Shown here in pieces: positions 43,405 through 52,628 of a stretch of DNA of 64,000 bases (the first letter of the stretch is position 1; each line of letters opens with the position of its first letter). Below the pieces are notes generated by a model. It was not told where the DNA came from, did not search any database, and worked only from the letters and a program-made list of their open reading frames with translations. The translations under genes and the position numbers were made by a program. This DNA comes from VBAS01 sp035318985 (GTDB lineage Bacteria > Bacteroidota > Bacteroidia > Chitinophagales > Chitinophagaceae), in contig DATHDP010000147.1 of assembly GCA_035318985.1 (NCBI GenBank), positions 27,931 to 91,930 of the forward strand, in the 5' to 3' direction.

Positions 43405-44706
43405 ATGAATATTTTTCCGAGGGTGGCCGTAATGTGTTTACTATTTATGATGGGTTGCAAAACTCCTTTAAAAATCAATAAATCCCAGCCAATTGAATTA
43501 AAAACTGACTCTATGAATGTGAGCGGCATTACCCATACTTTCCTTGTTGATCTGCTAAACCAATACCCAGATTTTTTTCAATCAGTGCTTTCAAACCCTG
43601 ACAATAAAGTCCAGATCATTTATACCCAAATCGATCGGGGGAACAATGGTAACCCGAAGTTCACTGATCATTATCTTAATATCAATGATTCTTCTTATTT
43701 CTATCCCGCATCAACCGTGAAATTACCGATCGCAATTTTGGCTTTGCAAAAATTAAATGAGCTGAAAATCGCAGACCTCGATAAAAATTCCACGATGATA
43801 TCTGAGGCTGATTACAGTGGCCAAAAAGAAGTTTATAACGATCCTTCAACCCCTGATGGCCGTCCAACTATTGAACATTATATAAAGAAAATTCTATTGG
43901 TTAGCGATAATGATGCCTTTAATCGGTTGTATGAATTTCTTGGACAAGAATATATCAATAATACTTTGCACAAAATGGGTTATAAAGAAGTGCAAATTGT
44001 TCATCGCCTCGATATTAGTTTATCAGAAGACGAGAACAGGCATACAAATCCAGTCAGATTTTTTGACGCTAACGGTAAACTCATTTATGAAAAACCTTTG
44101 GAAGCAAGTAAACTTCTTTATGCAGAACGAAACACAAAAATGGGAAGTGGTTTTTATCGAGGTGCTCAGCTGATCAATGAACCTTTTGATTTTTCAAAAA
44201 AGAACAGGATGTCATTAACAACATTGCACAGCATTGTTCGGAGTGTAATGTTCCCGGAAATGGTTTCAAAGCAACAGCGATTCAATCTTACAAAAGATGA
44301 TTATGAGTTTTTAAGAAAATATATGTCAATGACCCCGCTTGAATCTAAATTTCCTTTTTATGACAGGGAAAACTATTGGGATGCTTACGTAAAATTTTTA
44401 ATGTACGGAGCTGAAAAAACCCCGATGAAAGAGAGATTCCGGATCTTTAATAAAGTAGGGGATGCCTATGGATTTTTGATAGACGCTGCTTATATCGCCG
44501 ACTTTAATAATAATGTTGAATTTATGTTGAGTGCCGTCATTCATTGCAACAGTGATGGCATTTTCAATGACGATAAATATGATTATGATGAAGTTGGTTT
44601 CCCATTTATGAAACATCTTGGGCAGGTGATCTATGATCATGAGTTAAAAAGAAAAAAGAATCGGGTTCCTGACCTCAGTAAATTTCGATTTAATTATATG
44701 CAGTAA
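43405..44706 (+). CDS. class A beta-lactamase-like serine hydrolase, lipoprotein
   Basis: A 433-residue exported lipoprotein (lipobox LLFMMGCKT, Cys18). The penicillin-binding fold is indicated by the nucleophile motif S103-T-V-K106 (YPASTVKLPIAILAL) and an SDN triad (LLVSDNDAFNRL, ~165-176). There is no recognisable omega-loop Glu or KTG in the usual spacing, and at 433 residues it is much longer than a true class A beta-lactamase (~290), so a wall-related hydrolase or carboxypeptidase-like role is more likely than antibiotic resistance. It stands 50 bp upstream of the aminotransferase gene, which has its own promoter. Confidence 0.85.
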   Translation: MNIFPRVAVMCLLFMMGCKTPLKINKSQPIELKTDSMNVSGITHTFLVDLLNQYPDFFQSVLSNPDNKVQIIYTQIDRGNNGNPKFTDHYLNINDSSYFYPASTVKLPIAILALQKLNELKIADLDKNSTMISEADYSGQKEVYNDPSTPDGRPTIEHYIKKILLVSDNDAFNRLYEFLGQEYINNTLHKMGYKEVQIVHRLDISLSEDENRHTNPVRFFDANGKLIYEKPLEASKLLYAERNTKMGSGFYRGAQLINEPFDFSKKNRMSLTTLHSIVRSVMFPEMVSKQQRFNLTKDDYEFLRKYMSMTPLESKFPFYDRENYWDAYVKFLMYGAEKTPMKERFRIFNKVGDAYGFLIDAAYIADFNNNVEFMLSAVIHCNSDGIFNDDKYDYDEVGFPFMKHLGQVIYDHELKRKKNRVPDLSKFRFNYMQ

Positions 44707-44730
44707 ACAGGTGTTAGTCCTAGAAATAAG

Positions 44731-44738
44731 TATTTTTG
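44731..44738 (+). promoter_or_regulatory. -7 promoter box of the aminotransferase gene
   Basis: TATTTTTG matches TAnnTTTG, 18 bp upstream of the ATG at 44757. Confidence 0.5.
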
Positions 44739-44756
44739 ATTTTTAAATAACTATTA

Positions 44757-45968
44757 ATGCAAGCAATCGTAGAACCCGTGCAACTATCCTCTTTATTAGA
44801 TCGTTTTGCCGAACCGGAAACATTAAAGATGGCCAAACTAGGCCGTGAACTCAGAGCAAAAGGTATTGATATTATTGATCTTAGTTTGGGTGAACCTGAC
44901 TTTGATACACCACAGCATATTAAAGACGCTGCGAAAAAAGCGATTGATGATAACTGGAGTCATTATCCACCGGTTGCTGGTTATCCTGACCTGCGTGAAG
45001 CAATTTGCCAGAAATTTAAAAGAGATAATAATTTAGATTATAAGCCGGAGAATATCGTTGTTTCTACTGGTGCAAAACAAAGTCTTGCCAATGCAATTCT
45101 TGCTTTGGTTGATGTTGGCGATGAAGTGATCATTCCTGCGCCATTTTGGGTTACCTATTCTGAACTTGTAAAAATTGCAGGAGGCATCCCCGTCATCGTA
45201 AGATCGGCGATCGAAAATAACTATAAGATCACTGCTCAACAATTGGAAGAAAGTATCACAGAAAGATCAAGAGTGATTTTGTTTTCTTCTCCATGCAATC
45301 CAAGTGGCTCCGTATATTCAAAAGAGGAATTGAAGCAATTGGCTGCTGTTTTGGAAAATCATCCAGGCATTTCTATTATTTCCGATGAAATATATGAATA
45401 CATAAATTTTGTTGGACAGCATGAAAGCATTGCACAATTTGAAAATGTAAAGGATAGAGTAGTTATCATAAATGGATTGAGTAAAGGATTTGCAATGACG
45501 GGTTATCGTCTTGGTTATATTGCAGCAAATCCAATCGTCGCAAAGGGCTGTGAAAAGATTCAGGGGCAATTTACAAGCGGTGCAAATGCGATAACTCAAC
45601 GTGCAGCTATTACTGCGTTAACTGCTGACCTGCGTCCATCAATGGAAATGACGAAAGAATTTACTCGTCGCCGCAAACGTATTCTTGAGTTATTGAAAGA
45701 AATTCCTGGTGCACATAGCGCTGAACCAGATGGTGCATTTTATATTTTCCCTGTAGTAAAAGCGTTTTTCGGAAGATCTAATGGAGAAAATGTGATCAAG
45801 GATGCTGATGATCTTTGCATGTACTTACTCAATACTGCAAATGTTTCTACGGTAACCGGTCGTGCATTTGGCGAGCCTGATTGTATCCGCATTTCATTTG
45901 CAAATAGTATGGAAAAAATTGAGACGGCAATGGCGAGGATAAAAGAGGCATTAGGAAAACTGAAGTGA
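44757..45968 (+). CDS. PLP-dependent aminotransferase, aspartate aminotransferase type
   Basis: A 403-residue class I aminotransferase (Ib subgroup). GEPDFDTPQHIKDAAKKAI (~42-60), the substrate loop ending in HYPPVAGYPDLREAI, the CNPSGSVYSKEEL region (~181), DEIYEYINF (~213) and the PLP lysine in GLSKGFAMTGYRLGY (~241-255) are present; CIRISFANSMEKIETAM closes the protein. It likely transfers the amino group between aspartate and 2-oxoglutarate; related enzymes also use aromatic or prephenate substrates. Its 3' end lies eight bases from the convergent cyclase gene. Confidence 0.92.
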   Translation: MQAIVEPVQLSSLLDRFAEPETLKMAKLGRELRAKGIDIIDLSLGEPDFDTPQHIKDAAKKAIDDNWSHYPPVAGYPDLREAICQKFKRDNNLDYKPENIVVSTGAKQSLANAILALVDVGDEVIIPAPFWVTYSELVKIAGGIPVIVRSAIENNYKITAQQLEESITERSRVILFSSPCNPSGSVYSKEELKQLAAVLENHPGISIISDEIYEYINFVGQHESIAQFENVKDRVVIINGLSKGFAMTGYRLGYIAANPIVAKGCEKIQGQFTSGANAITQRAAITALTADLRPSMEMTKEFTRRRKRILELLKEIPGAHSAEPDGAFYIFPVVKAFFGRSNGENVIKDADDLCMYLLNTANVSTVTGRAFGEPDCIRISFANSMEKIETAMARIKEALGKLK

Positions 45969-45976
45969 CAAGGATA

Positions 45977-47944
45977 TTAATTGAAGCCAGCCACTTTTAA
46001 TAACTCTATATAGCGGGGTTCTTTTATTAGGGATTTTAACATCGGCTCAAATTTCAACCATAGAAAATCTAAGTCACGCATTTCATAACTTTTTTTCAAT
46101 AGACGGAAGGCATCATCATTTTTTCCAATAAAAGCATAGGCAACTGCGGTATAAAAGGCATTGTTGGGCTTGCCCGATTTGATATAACCTTCCAGTTCAT
46201 TAAATATTTGATTTGCTTTTTCGGTTTCACCATCCTTATAATATGCGATAGCCAGCCAACTTAAAACTGCTGCTCTGCGCACATTGAATTTTTGTAATCC
46301 ATCTTCAAGTGTGGCGATTGCTTTTTTATAGTCACCAATGAGATCATAGATCCAACCAAGGCGTGAATAAGAGAGAATGTGATTGTGGGTTAAAATTGAT
46401 CTTATCAACAATTGGATTGCGTCGTCTGTTTTATTTTCAAAATAAAATAACATACCGTGAAGAGGTGTTAACCAAATGTCGTTTGGCGAAACGGCAATAC
46501 CTTTTTTCAGCCAAAGCCTTGCCTTTTCAAAATTGCCTGAATAAATATTTAAAAATACATTTCCCCTGATGCACAACACGTCTGATGGATCGATATTGTG
46601 TGCTATCGTAAATTCTTTTGCTGCTCCTTTTATATCCCATTCAAACCACAGTTTGGTCCATCCAAGGTTTGTATGTATAAAAGCAAGATTGGGATCTATC
46701 TGCAAAGCTTTTATTAGTAAGGGCATTACATTTTCAAGCACAGCTGTTCTGTTAATTGCCCCAAGGTACCCGAGAGTAACATAACAATTGGCTTTTCCAG
46801 CTAATGCTGGCGCATAATCAGGTTCAGCTTCTAATGCTTCTTCAAAAAGCTGGATCGCTTTTGGGATTTCTTTATAATCTATTTTTTGAAGTATATACAT
46901 TCCTTGAAGAAAAAGTTGATGAACATGGGGATTTACCCGGGCAGGTTGTCGTAATTTTTTCTTTTCAGAATAATTGAGGATCGCTTTCAGGCTATCGGCT
47001 ACATTCTGAGCTATTTCACTATATATAAAATTTATCTCGCTGAAATCTTTTTTAAATCTGAATGGTTTTAATATTTCGCCTGTTTTTGAGTTAATGAGAT
47101 TTGAATTTATTAATATATCTGTACCAAGTTTTTGAACATTACCTTCCATAAAATTTGCAACATTAAGTTCTTCGGCAATCTGATCAAAATTCAAGCTTAT
47201 ATTTTTGTATTGTTTCATTGCGGTAGATGACTTTACTTTAAGATCAGATATCCCCGCTATTGCACTTGTCAATTCTTCGGTAAATCCGTCACTTAACCAT
47301 TCAATGCTTGAGTCATTACTGATATTGCGAAATGGAAATACAGCGATTGATTTATAATTGAGACGGGCTTTTTGACTTCCACGTGTAGTGCCAGATCTAA
47401 CTTTCTTTGCTTTTCCTTTTAATGAACTCGGACCAGGGACTACTAATTTTTCATTTGCAATTGCGAACACTTCCACGATTCGTTCAACATTTTTCAATTG
47501 ATAAAATCCCATTGAAACTGTTCTGAATTCAGGATGATTGTGGATCTCATCGTTTACTTTATCTGAGATCATCACGCAGCCAGGTACGCCAAGAGATTCA
47601 ATGCGTGAAGCAATATTTACACCATCGCCAAAAATGCTTTCTTCGTTAATGATTATGTCTCCAAAATGCAATCCCATTCTTACGGGCACCAAAGGATGTT
47701 CCGCAAAAGCCTGTTGCATGGCTATTGCACATTGTACCGCTTCAATTACACTTGTAAAAATGCTTAATGTGCCATCTCCATAATATTGTTTTAGCTGTCC
47801 GTTATATTGCTTGTGTTGTTTTTCTAACACATCGCGGTGACGATCTTTCATAGCTATCGCCTTGTCTTCTTCCTTCTGCATAATAGCAGTGTAACCTTCT
47901 ATATCAGTAAATAATATTGCTGCTAATTGACGAGTACTTGTCAT
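45977..47944 (-). CDS. class III nucleotide cyclase fused to TolB-like and TPR domains
   Basis: A 655-residue cytoplasmic protein. The N-terminal class III cyclase domain (~1-165) has the metal Asp14 (FTDIEGYT), Asp57 in YYGDG, and GDGVNIASRIES (Asn/Arg of the transition state). The usual purine-recognition Lys three before that GD is Gln53 here, so the product may not be cAMP. A middle region (~200-330) with SIAVFPFRNISNDSSIEWLS resembles the TolB/FlgO-type domain, and about eight TPR-like helices (~355-650) follow. No transmembrane segment is visible. Cyclase activity and ligand are inference. It is convergent with the aminotransferase gene. Confidence 0.82.
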   Translation of the reverse strand: MTSTRQLAAILFTDIEGYTAIMQKEEDKAIAMKDRHRDVLEKQHKQYNGQLKQYYGDGTLSIFTSVIEAVQCAIAMQQAFAEHPLVPVRMGLHFGDIIINEESIFGDGVNIASRIESLGVPGCVMISDKVNDEIHNHPEFRTVSMGFYQLKNVERIVEVFAIANEKLVVPGPSSLKGKAKKVRSGTTRGSQKARLNYKSIAVFPFRNISNDSSIEWLSDGFTEELTSAIAGISDLKVKSSTAMKQYKNISLNFDQIAEELNVANFMEGNVQKLGTDILINSNLINSKTGEILKPFRFKKDFSEINFIYSEIAQNVADSLKAILNYSEKKKLRQPARVNPHVHQLFLQGMYILQKIDYKEIPKAIQLFEEALEAEPDYAPALAGKANCYVTLGYLGAINRTAVLENVMPLLIKALQIDPNLAFIHTNLGWTKLWFEWDIKGAAKEFTIAHNIDPSDVLCIRGNVFLNIYSGNFEKARLWLKKGIAVSPNDIWLTPLHGMLFYFENKTDDAIQLLIRSILTHNHILSYSRLGWIYDLIGDYKKAIATLEDGLQKFNVRRAAVLSWLAIAYYKDGETEKANQIFNELEGYIKSGKPNNAFYTAVAYAFIGKNDDAFRLLKKSYEMRDLDFLWLKFEPMLKSLIKEPRYIELLKVAGFN

Positions 47945-48144
47945 AAATGTATCTCTGATATCTAATATACTATTTATTTCCTTTATTATTTTTTCTTTAT
48001 GACTTGTAACCGTAGTTTAAAATTGGAGTAATGATATTTTTTTTATTTTTAGTAACTATCTTCATTATGCGTTAAACTTTATTCTGGGTTTCAGGGGATT
48101 TTTTTCCTCAATATGCCTGGGCCGCCAACATTTTAATATAAAGT

Positions 48145-48951
48145 ATGATCCCAAAAGTTTTTTTGAATTTAACGAACTATGCATTTTTCAGACGATTGGT
48201 TTGGAAACCAATTTATGAGGTGTTGGCAAAGACATTAAATTATGATGATTGGCATTTTATGAATTATGGTTATATGCCGTTCGAATCAGAATCAGCAATA
48301 GCATTAACTAACAATGATGAGATACATCGCTGTTCTATTCAGCTTTATCACTTTCTCGCTACACAAATCGATTTAAAAGGACTGGAAGTATTAGAAGTAG
48401 GAAGTGGTAGAGGAGGAGGTGCCAGCTATATAAAAAAATATTTAGGGGTAAAGAAAATGGTGGGAATGGATATTGCTTATAATGCGGTAAAGTTCTCCCG
48501 TAAAACTCATGTTACCGAGGGCTTATTCTTTGTACAGGGCAATGCTGAGAAATTGCCGTTTGATGATGGATCATTCGATGTCATTCTAAATGTTGAATCT
48601 TGTCATGCTTATGGTTCTGTACCCAAATTTCTAAAGGAGGTTAAAAGGGTTTTGTGTAAAGGCGGTCATTTTCTATGCACCGATATTCGAAGTCCTGAGG
48701 GTATGAACGCTCTTCGAAATCATTTATTGAATTCAGGTTTAAGCCTGATCAGAGAAGATGTAATTAGCAGTAATGTAGTCAAGGCTATCGAACATGAAGA
48801 GGCAATAAAGCAAAAGCGCATAGAAGAAAATGTACCCAAATGGTTTCAAAATATGTTCAAAGAATTTGCAGGCGTTGAAGGATCAGAGATCCATGAGGGT
48901 TTAAAATCAAATGAGCTTGTTTACCATAGTTTCGTCTTGCTTAACGATTAG
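48145..48951 (+). CDS. class I SAM-dependent methyltransferase
   Basis: A 268-residue methyltransferase with motif I LEVLEVGSGRGGGASYI (~82-98), motif II region KMVGMDIAYNAVKFSR (~105-120), motif IV SFDVILNVESCHAYG (~145-159) and a post-motif PKFLKEVKRVLCKGGHFLC (~161-179). The N-terminus is aromatic (YNYGYMPFESESAIALTNND), similar to lipid or polyketide O-methyltransferases such as phthiotriol-type enzymes. The substrate is unknown. The gene stands alone and is convergent with a small haem-protein gene. Confidence 0.85.
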   Translation: MIPKVFLNLTNYAFFRRLVWKPIYEVLAKTLNYDDWHFMNYGYMPFESESAIALTNNDEIHRCSIQLYHFLATQIDLKGLEVLEVGSGRGGGASYIKKYLGVKKMVGMDIAYNAVKFSRKTHVTEGLFFVQGNAEKLPFDDGSFDVILNVESCHAYGSVPKFLKEVKRVLCKGGHFLCTDIRSPEGMNALRNHLLNSGLSLIREDVISSNVVKAIEHEEAIKQKRIEENVPKWFQNMFKEFAGVEGSEIHEGLKSNELVYHSFVLLND

Positions 48952-48962
48952 TTTTTTGTTTA

Positions 48963-49274
48963 TCAGTTAATCTTATTTTGCTCAATAAAAGTTTTGATCA
49001 AAAGATTTTCTTCACCTTTAATTCGTTTCAAAATCCCGGTTTGATGATTAATAATAGTAGTGTCTTTGTCAAAAGGCATTCTTTCATACATTTTACCTCC
49101 GGTGAAATGACAGGGAGAGCAATTCTTTACAAGTATTGGCTGAATTTGACTGGTGAAATGAATGGTATCTTCTAATGCTATTGTTTTTTGTGTAGACTTT
49201 CCAGATGGTTTTTTTGTATTGCTTTCTAGCCATCCCCAAAGAAAAATAATACTAAAAAGTATCAGGAGTTTCAT
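48963..49274 (-). CDS. small membrane-anchored c-type haem protein
   Basis: A 103-residue protein with an N-terminal signal or anchor (KLLILFSIIFLWGWLE) and one haem c motif, CSPCH (Cys52, Cys55, His56) in KNCSPCHFTGGKMYERMPFD. The nearby Met residues (KMYERM) could supply the sixth ligand. Its length and the IKGEENLLIKTFIEQN C-terminal helix fit the small single-haem domains of Bacteroidota, acting as an electron carrier at the periplasmic face. No partner oxidase or reductase gene is adjacent. It is convergent with the methyltransferase gene, 11 bp apart. Confidence 0.8.
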   Translation of the reverse strand: MKLLILFSIIFLWGWLESNTKKPSGKSTQKTIALEDTIHFTSQIQPILVKNCSPCHFTGGKMYERMPFDKDTTIINHQTGILKRIKGEENLLIKTFIEQNKIN

Positions 49275-49377
49275 TTGAACTATACTTAACTCTTCAAGTT
49301 ACGATATCTAAAAGCCGGTTTAATTGCCATTCAACACAATTATTATTACTTAAATTAGACAATCAAAACTTTTTATC

Positions 49378-50190
49378 ATGAAGTGGCTTTTAATTTTCCT
49401 GCTTGTTTTTTGTATTTCCTGCGAAGAAAAAGATGAAAAGGATGAATCGATTGCTAAAGAACTTTCCGAAGGGAAGTGGATCGATCTTTCTTATGATTTT
49501 TCTGATAAAACTCTTTATTGGCCAACTGCCAACGGGTTTAAGCTAGATACAGCATTTAACGGAGTTACACCAAGAGGATTTTATTATGAAGCATATAATT
49601 ATTGCGCAGCAGAACATGGAGGAACTCATCTTGATGCGCCATCTCATTTTGCAAAAGGGAAATGGAGTACAGATCAAATTCCATTGGATCGGTTAACTGG
49701 CGAAGCTGTAGTTATTGATGTTTCAAGCAATGCATTAAAAAATGAAGATTACCTGATCTCAATTGCTGATGTTGAAGCATGGGAAAAAACGAATGGGAAA
49801 TTGACGGATGATATTATTATTTTATTCCGAACTGGGTACGGCTCATTTTATCCTGATGCAAAAAAATATTTGGGCACTGACGAAAGAGGAGTCGATGCAG
49901 TTGCAAAACTTCATTTTCCAGGTATTGACCCTGCTACTGCTGAATGGCTGGTGAAGAACAGAAAGATAAAAGCGATAGGTTTAGATGTTGCCAGTGTTGA
50001 TTATGGCCAATCAAAAGATTTTAAGACGCATCAAATTTTATACGAACAAAATATTCCTGGATTTGAAAATGTTGCCAATCTTGATAACCTCCCTGTAAAA
50101 GGCACATTCGTAATAGCATTGCCTATGAAAATAAAAGGAGGAAGTGGCGGGCCTTTACGTATCGTAGCAGTTGTACCCGTTGAAAAATAA
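49378..50190 (+). CDS. cyclase-family (kynurenine formamidase-like) hydrolase, lipoprotein
   Basis: A 270-residue exported member of the cyclase family PF04199. The lipobox is VFCISCEEK (Cys15). The metal motif H-x-G-T-H-x-D-x-P-x-H is HGGTHLDAPSHF (His80, His84, Asp86, His90), and the second motif GLDVASVDYGQSKDFKTHQI supplies further ligands (~202-221). Relatives hydrolyse N-formylkynurenine, carbamoyl or lactone-type substrates. A lipid-anchored, exported form with this signal suggests an extracytoplasmic substrate, so a kynurenine pathway role is doubtful. It is convergent with the CPBP gene nine bases beyond its stop. Confidence 0.87.
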   Translation: MKWLLIFLLVFCISCEEKDEKDESIAKELSEGKWIDLSYDFSDKTLYWPTANGFKLDTAFNGVTPRGFYYEAYNYCAAEHGGTHLDAPSHFAKGKWSTDQIPLDRLTGEAVVIDVSSNALKNEDYLISIADVEAWEKTNGKLTDDIIILFRTGYGSFYPDAKKYLGTDERGVDAVAKLHFPGIDPATAEWLVKNRKIKAIGLDVASVDYGQSKDFKTHQILYEQNIPGFENVANLDNLPVKGTFVIALPMKIKGGSGGPLRIVAVVPVEK

Positions 50191-50198
50191 TTCTGGAG

Positions 50199-50945
50199 CT
50201 ACACAAAATTATTTTCTTCGTTATGTTGTTTATCATGCTCCTTCATATATTTTATTGTTAGCAATCCGCCAACAGCATCAACAAGAAAATGCAGGATCAT
50301 AACGATCAATAACGAACCCGAATAGATAAAGAGGTAACCAAAAAACACAGCCAGGAAAAATATTTTCAATACGGCTTTTGCACCTTGATAAAAATGGGCA
50401 ACACTAAATGCTAATGCGGGTAAAACAACAGCGATCATTTGCTGATATTTATATCCTTCAAATAAATACCAGCAATAATTGATAAGATAGCCACGGTAAA
50501 CAATTTCTTCAAAGACTCCGGCGCTAAAACATAGCAAAAAATATTCCGGTAGTTCGCTGTTTTTTGTTGGTAAAAACGGAGTTCTTTTTTTCCAATTATC
50601 AACTGTTTCATCAATACTCTTTTTTGATGAAAGGGTTATAACTGTGTCAAACAAATAAACAAGTATAAAAATAATTGCAAGCCACCACCATGATCGAAAA
50701 TTTCCCGGTTGAGTTAAACCGAGTTCGGGTAATGGTCTTGTGAAGATCAGCCACACGGATACAACAATGGCGCCCATAACAAAAAGCGAAAAACTGCCCG
50801 AAATATAAATTTGTTTTTTTTGATGACTGCTGAAATGAATAAGTGATGTTCCTTTTGTTCTTTGCCGGGCAGCATAAAGGGGAAGTGCTATACAAAAAAC
50901 AAAAGCAATGATATGATCAACCCAATGCGGGAAATTATCCATCAT
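50199..50945 (-). CDS. CPBP-family intramembrane metalloprotease
   Basis: A 248-residue membrane protease of the CPBP (Abi, Rce1-like) family with about seven hydrophobic segments. Motif 1, E-E-x-x-x-R, is in GVFEEIVYRGYLINY (~143-157), motif 2 in AFSVAHFYQGAKAV (~186-199) and the third His in LIVMILHFLVDAVGG (~215-229). Members process prenylated proteins or bacteriocin immunity substrates; the target is unknown. It overlaps the end of coaE by 11 bp on the same strand, so the two are translationally coupled and co-transcribed. Confidence 0.88.
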   Translation of the reverse strand: MMDNFPHWVDHIIAFVFCIALPLYAARQRTKGTSLIHFSSHQKKQIYISGSFSLFVMGAIVVSVWLIFTRPLPELGLTQPGNFRSWWWLAIIFILVYLFDTVITLSSKKSIDETVDNWKKRTPFLPTKNSELPEYFLLCFSAGVFEEIVYRGYLINYCWYLFEGYKYQQMIAVVLPALAFSVAHFYQGAKAVLKIFFLAVFFGYLFIYSGSLLIVMILHFLVDAVGGLLTIKYMKEHDKQHNEENNFV

Positions 50946-51540
50946 TTTTTTGTTTTGATAGGCCGATCAGTTTTTCATGTAATTCAAGTACCTGCGGAAT
51001 CAATAGTTGTTGCTCGTCATTTAGGAGTACAAAATCACATTTGCTCATTTTTACTTCTTCATCAAGTTGTTGATCCATGCGTTTTAAAACCTCCTCCCGA
51101 TTTACTTTATCTCTTTCCGTTGCTCTTTTTATTCTTAATTCCATTGGAGATGACACTCCGATCACTAGATCGAGCCGGTCAGAAACTTTTGCTTCAAATA
51201 TTAAAGCAGCTTCATGAATTGCATAAGGACTTGTTTGTTGTTGCATCCATGCTTCACTGTCCTTTTTTGTAGCAGGATGAACCAATGCATTCAAATGTTT
51301 AAGTTTAGCCGGATCGGAAAATACTATAGAAGAAATATACTTGCGGTCAAGAATATTATTTGCGTATGCTTGTTCACCAAAAATATTTTTGATGGCTGAT
51401 CTTAATCCTTCGTCCTCATTCATTATTTTTTTTGCAGCTACATCTGCATAAAAAACAGGAATTCCAAGCACTTCAAAAATTTGTGCAACTGTACTCTTGC
51501 CGCTGCCAATGCCACCTGTAAGACCGATCTTCAAAACCAT
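50935..51540 (-). CDS. coaE: dephospho-CoA kinase
   Basis: CoaE phosphorylates the ribose 3'-hydroxyl of dephospho-CoA, the last step of coenzyme A synthesis. The 201-residue protein has the P-loop LTGGIGSGKST (~7-17), FYADVAAKKIM with the conserved Asp, HPATKKDSEAWMQQ, and the lid DLVIGVSSPMELRIKRATER (~126-145). The length is normal. It is transcribed with the downstream CPBP protease gene (11 bp overlap). A terminator after yajC separates it from the yajC unit. Confidence 0.95.
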   Translation of the reverse strand: MVLKIGLTGGIGSGKSTVAQIFEVLGIPVFYADVAAKKIMNEDEGLRSAIKNIFGEQAYANNILDRKYISSIVFSDPAKLKHLNALVHPATKKDSEAWMQQQTSPYAIHEAALIFEAKVSDRLDLVIGVSSPMELRIKRATERDKVNREEVLKRMDQQLDEEVKMSKCDFVLLNDEQQLLIPQVLELHEKLIGLSKQKNDG

Positions 51541-51599
51541 GATTTAAAGATTAGAGAATGATTATGAGGAAAGTTAAGAAGATGTTTTATAAGTGATAT

Positions 51600-51635
51600 A
51601 AACAAAAGAGGAAATCGGTTTCCCAATTTCCTCTT
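51600..51635 (-). terminator. terminator after yajC
   Basis: AAGAGGAAAT pairs perfectly with ATTTCCTCTT around a 10-base loop. On the minus strand the stem runs into TTTGTTTAT. It ends the DUF1573-yajC unit. Confidence 0.75.
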
Positions 51636-51665
51636 AATCTTTTCAAAATCCTATGAATCGTGGTT

Positions 51666-52019
51666 CTATTTTTTATCGGTTGTAGTCACCGCCTTATTTA
51701 TCGCAGCTGTCATTTCCATACTGATCGAAGCCTTCTCCATTTTTATATAGCTGCCAGGACTTACTTCCAGATTGATAGTGCCGTCTTCATTCACTTTATT
51801 TACGGTGCCGTGAATTCCTGCGATGGTTACCACTTTAGTTCCTCTTTGCAAGTCTTCAATGAATTTTTTCTGATCTTTTTGTTTTTTAGTTTGTGGTCGT
51901 ATAAAAAATAACCAAAAAACAAGAATGATCATTCCCATGAAAACTAGTGTGGTTGTGCCACCACCAAACATACCTCCTCCTGAAGAACCAGAGCCGGCTT
52001 GTAATAAATAGATATACAT
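51666..52019 (-). CDS. yajC: preprotein translocase accessory subunit YajC
   Basis: A 117-residue single-span inner-membrane protein associated with SecDF. After a Gly/Ser-rich N-terminus (~1-22) comes the transmembrane helix (LVFMGMIILVFWLFFI, ~25-40) and the YajC signature RPQTKKQKDQKKFIEDLQRG (~41-60) with TKVVTIAGIHGTVNKVNEDG. The N-terminus has a poly-Gly/Thr stretch (GSSGGGMFGGGTTT). secDF itself is 9 kb away rather than adjacent. yajC is 21 bp behind the DUF1573 lipoprotein gene and shares its promoter. Confidence 0.93.
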   Translation of the reverse strand: MYIYLLQAGSGSSGGGMFGGGTTTLVFMGMIILVFWLFFIRPQTKKQKDQKKFIEDLQRGTKVVTIAGIHGTVNKVNEDGTINLEVSPGSYIKMEKASISMEMTAAINKAVTTTDKK

Positions 52020-52040
52020 TTATTTTTATTTTTTAATGAA

Positions 52041-52541
52041 TCAGCTTTTTGCTTTTACTTTTACCTCAACACGAAAATTTAATGTAGTCATTGCCGGTTC
52101 TAAATTCGCAAAAACATTAACCTGCTTTGCTTGAGCCCCTGATTTTCCTGCACTATTAAATGATGCTTTGATAACACCTGTTTCACCGGGAGCATAAGGC
52201 TTTTTAGGAGTTTCAGGCACTGTACAGCCGCATGAAGCACTTACGTTTGAAATAACCAATGGTTTGTCACCTACGTTTTTAAAACGAAAACTAACTTCAA
52301 GAGTTTTGCCTTCTTCGATCTTGCCGAAGTCTTTGTCCATGCCATCAAGCCATTCCACCTTTGTCAAGGTAGCCGGATCAACAGTAGGAGCGGCGGTAGC
52401 CGTGCTGGTTGGAGTTGCAGTGCTTGTTGCTTCAGTTGTTGTTGTAGCAGTGGCAGAAGTTGTTGTGTCTGCTGTTTTGTCTGCCTCTTTACATGATGCT
52501 ATTGTAATAGCGGCAGCGAGTACAATTAGGATCTTTTTCAT
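52041..52541 (-). CDS. DUF1573 lipoprotein
   Basis: A 166-residue exported lipoprotein (lipobox ITIASC, Cys17). A long Thr/Ala/Pro linker (~25-55, with a TTTSATATTTTEATSTA stretch) tethers a DUF1573 domain (~62-166): DKDFGKIEEGKTLEVSFRFK, NVSASCGCTVPETPKKPYAP with the family CGC motif, and ANLEPAMTTLNF. The fold is an immunoglobulin-like (ASH/MSP-type) beta-sandwich; function is unknown. It is the first gene before yajC. A TACATTTG box at 52564-52571 on the minus strand is the likely promoter. Confidence 0.88.
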   Translation of the reverse strand: MKKILIVLAAAITIASCKEADKTADTTTSATATTTTEATSTATPTSTATAAPTVDPATLTKVEWLDGMDKDFGKIEEGKTLEVSFRFKNVGDKPLVISNVSASCGCTVPETPKKPYAPGETGVIKASFNSAGKSGAQAKQVNVFANLEPAMTTLNFRVEVKVKAKS

Positions 52542-52563
52542 TTTTAATTTATTTTGAAGATTG

Positions 52564-52571
52564 CAAATGTA
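52564..52571 (-). promoter_or_regulatory. -7 promoter box of the DUF1573-yajC operon
   Basis: On the minus strand this reads TACATTTG, 22 bp upstream of the start codon at 52541, matching TAnnTTTG. Confidence 0.55.
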
Positions 52572-52628
52572 AGAGAAAGCTTTGAGTATAAAAGCTTCTG
52601 TTGTTAACTATTGGTAAAACGCCCTTGA

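Noticed and set aside
43405..44706. Antibiotic-resistance beta-lactamase
   Set aside because: The SxxK and SDN motifs are there, but the length is much larger and the KTG and omega-loop features are not visible, so I annotate only a serine hydrolase of that fold.
49378..50190. Kynurenine formamidase of tryptophan breakdown
   Set aside because: The fold and metal motif fit, but the protein is an exported lipoprotein and no other pathway gene is nearby.
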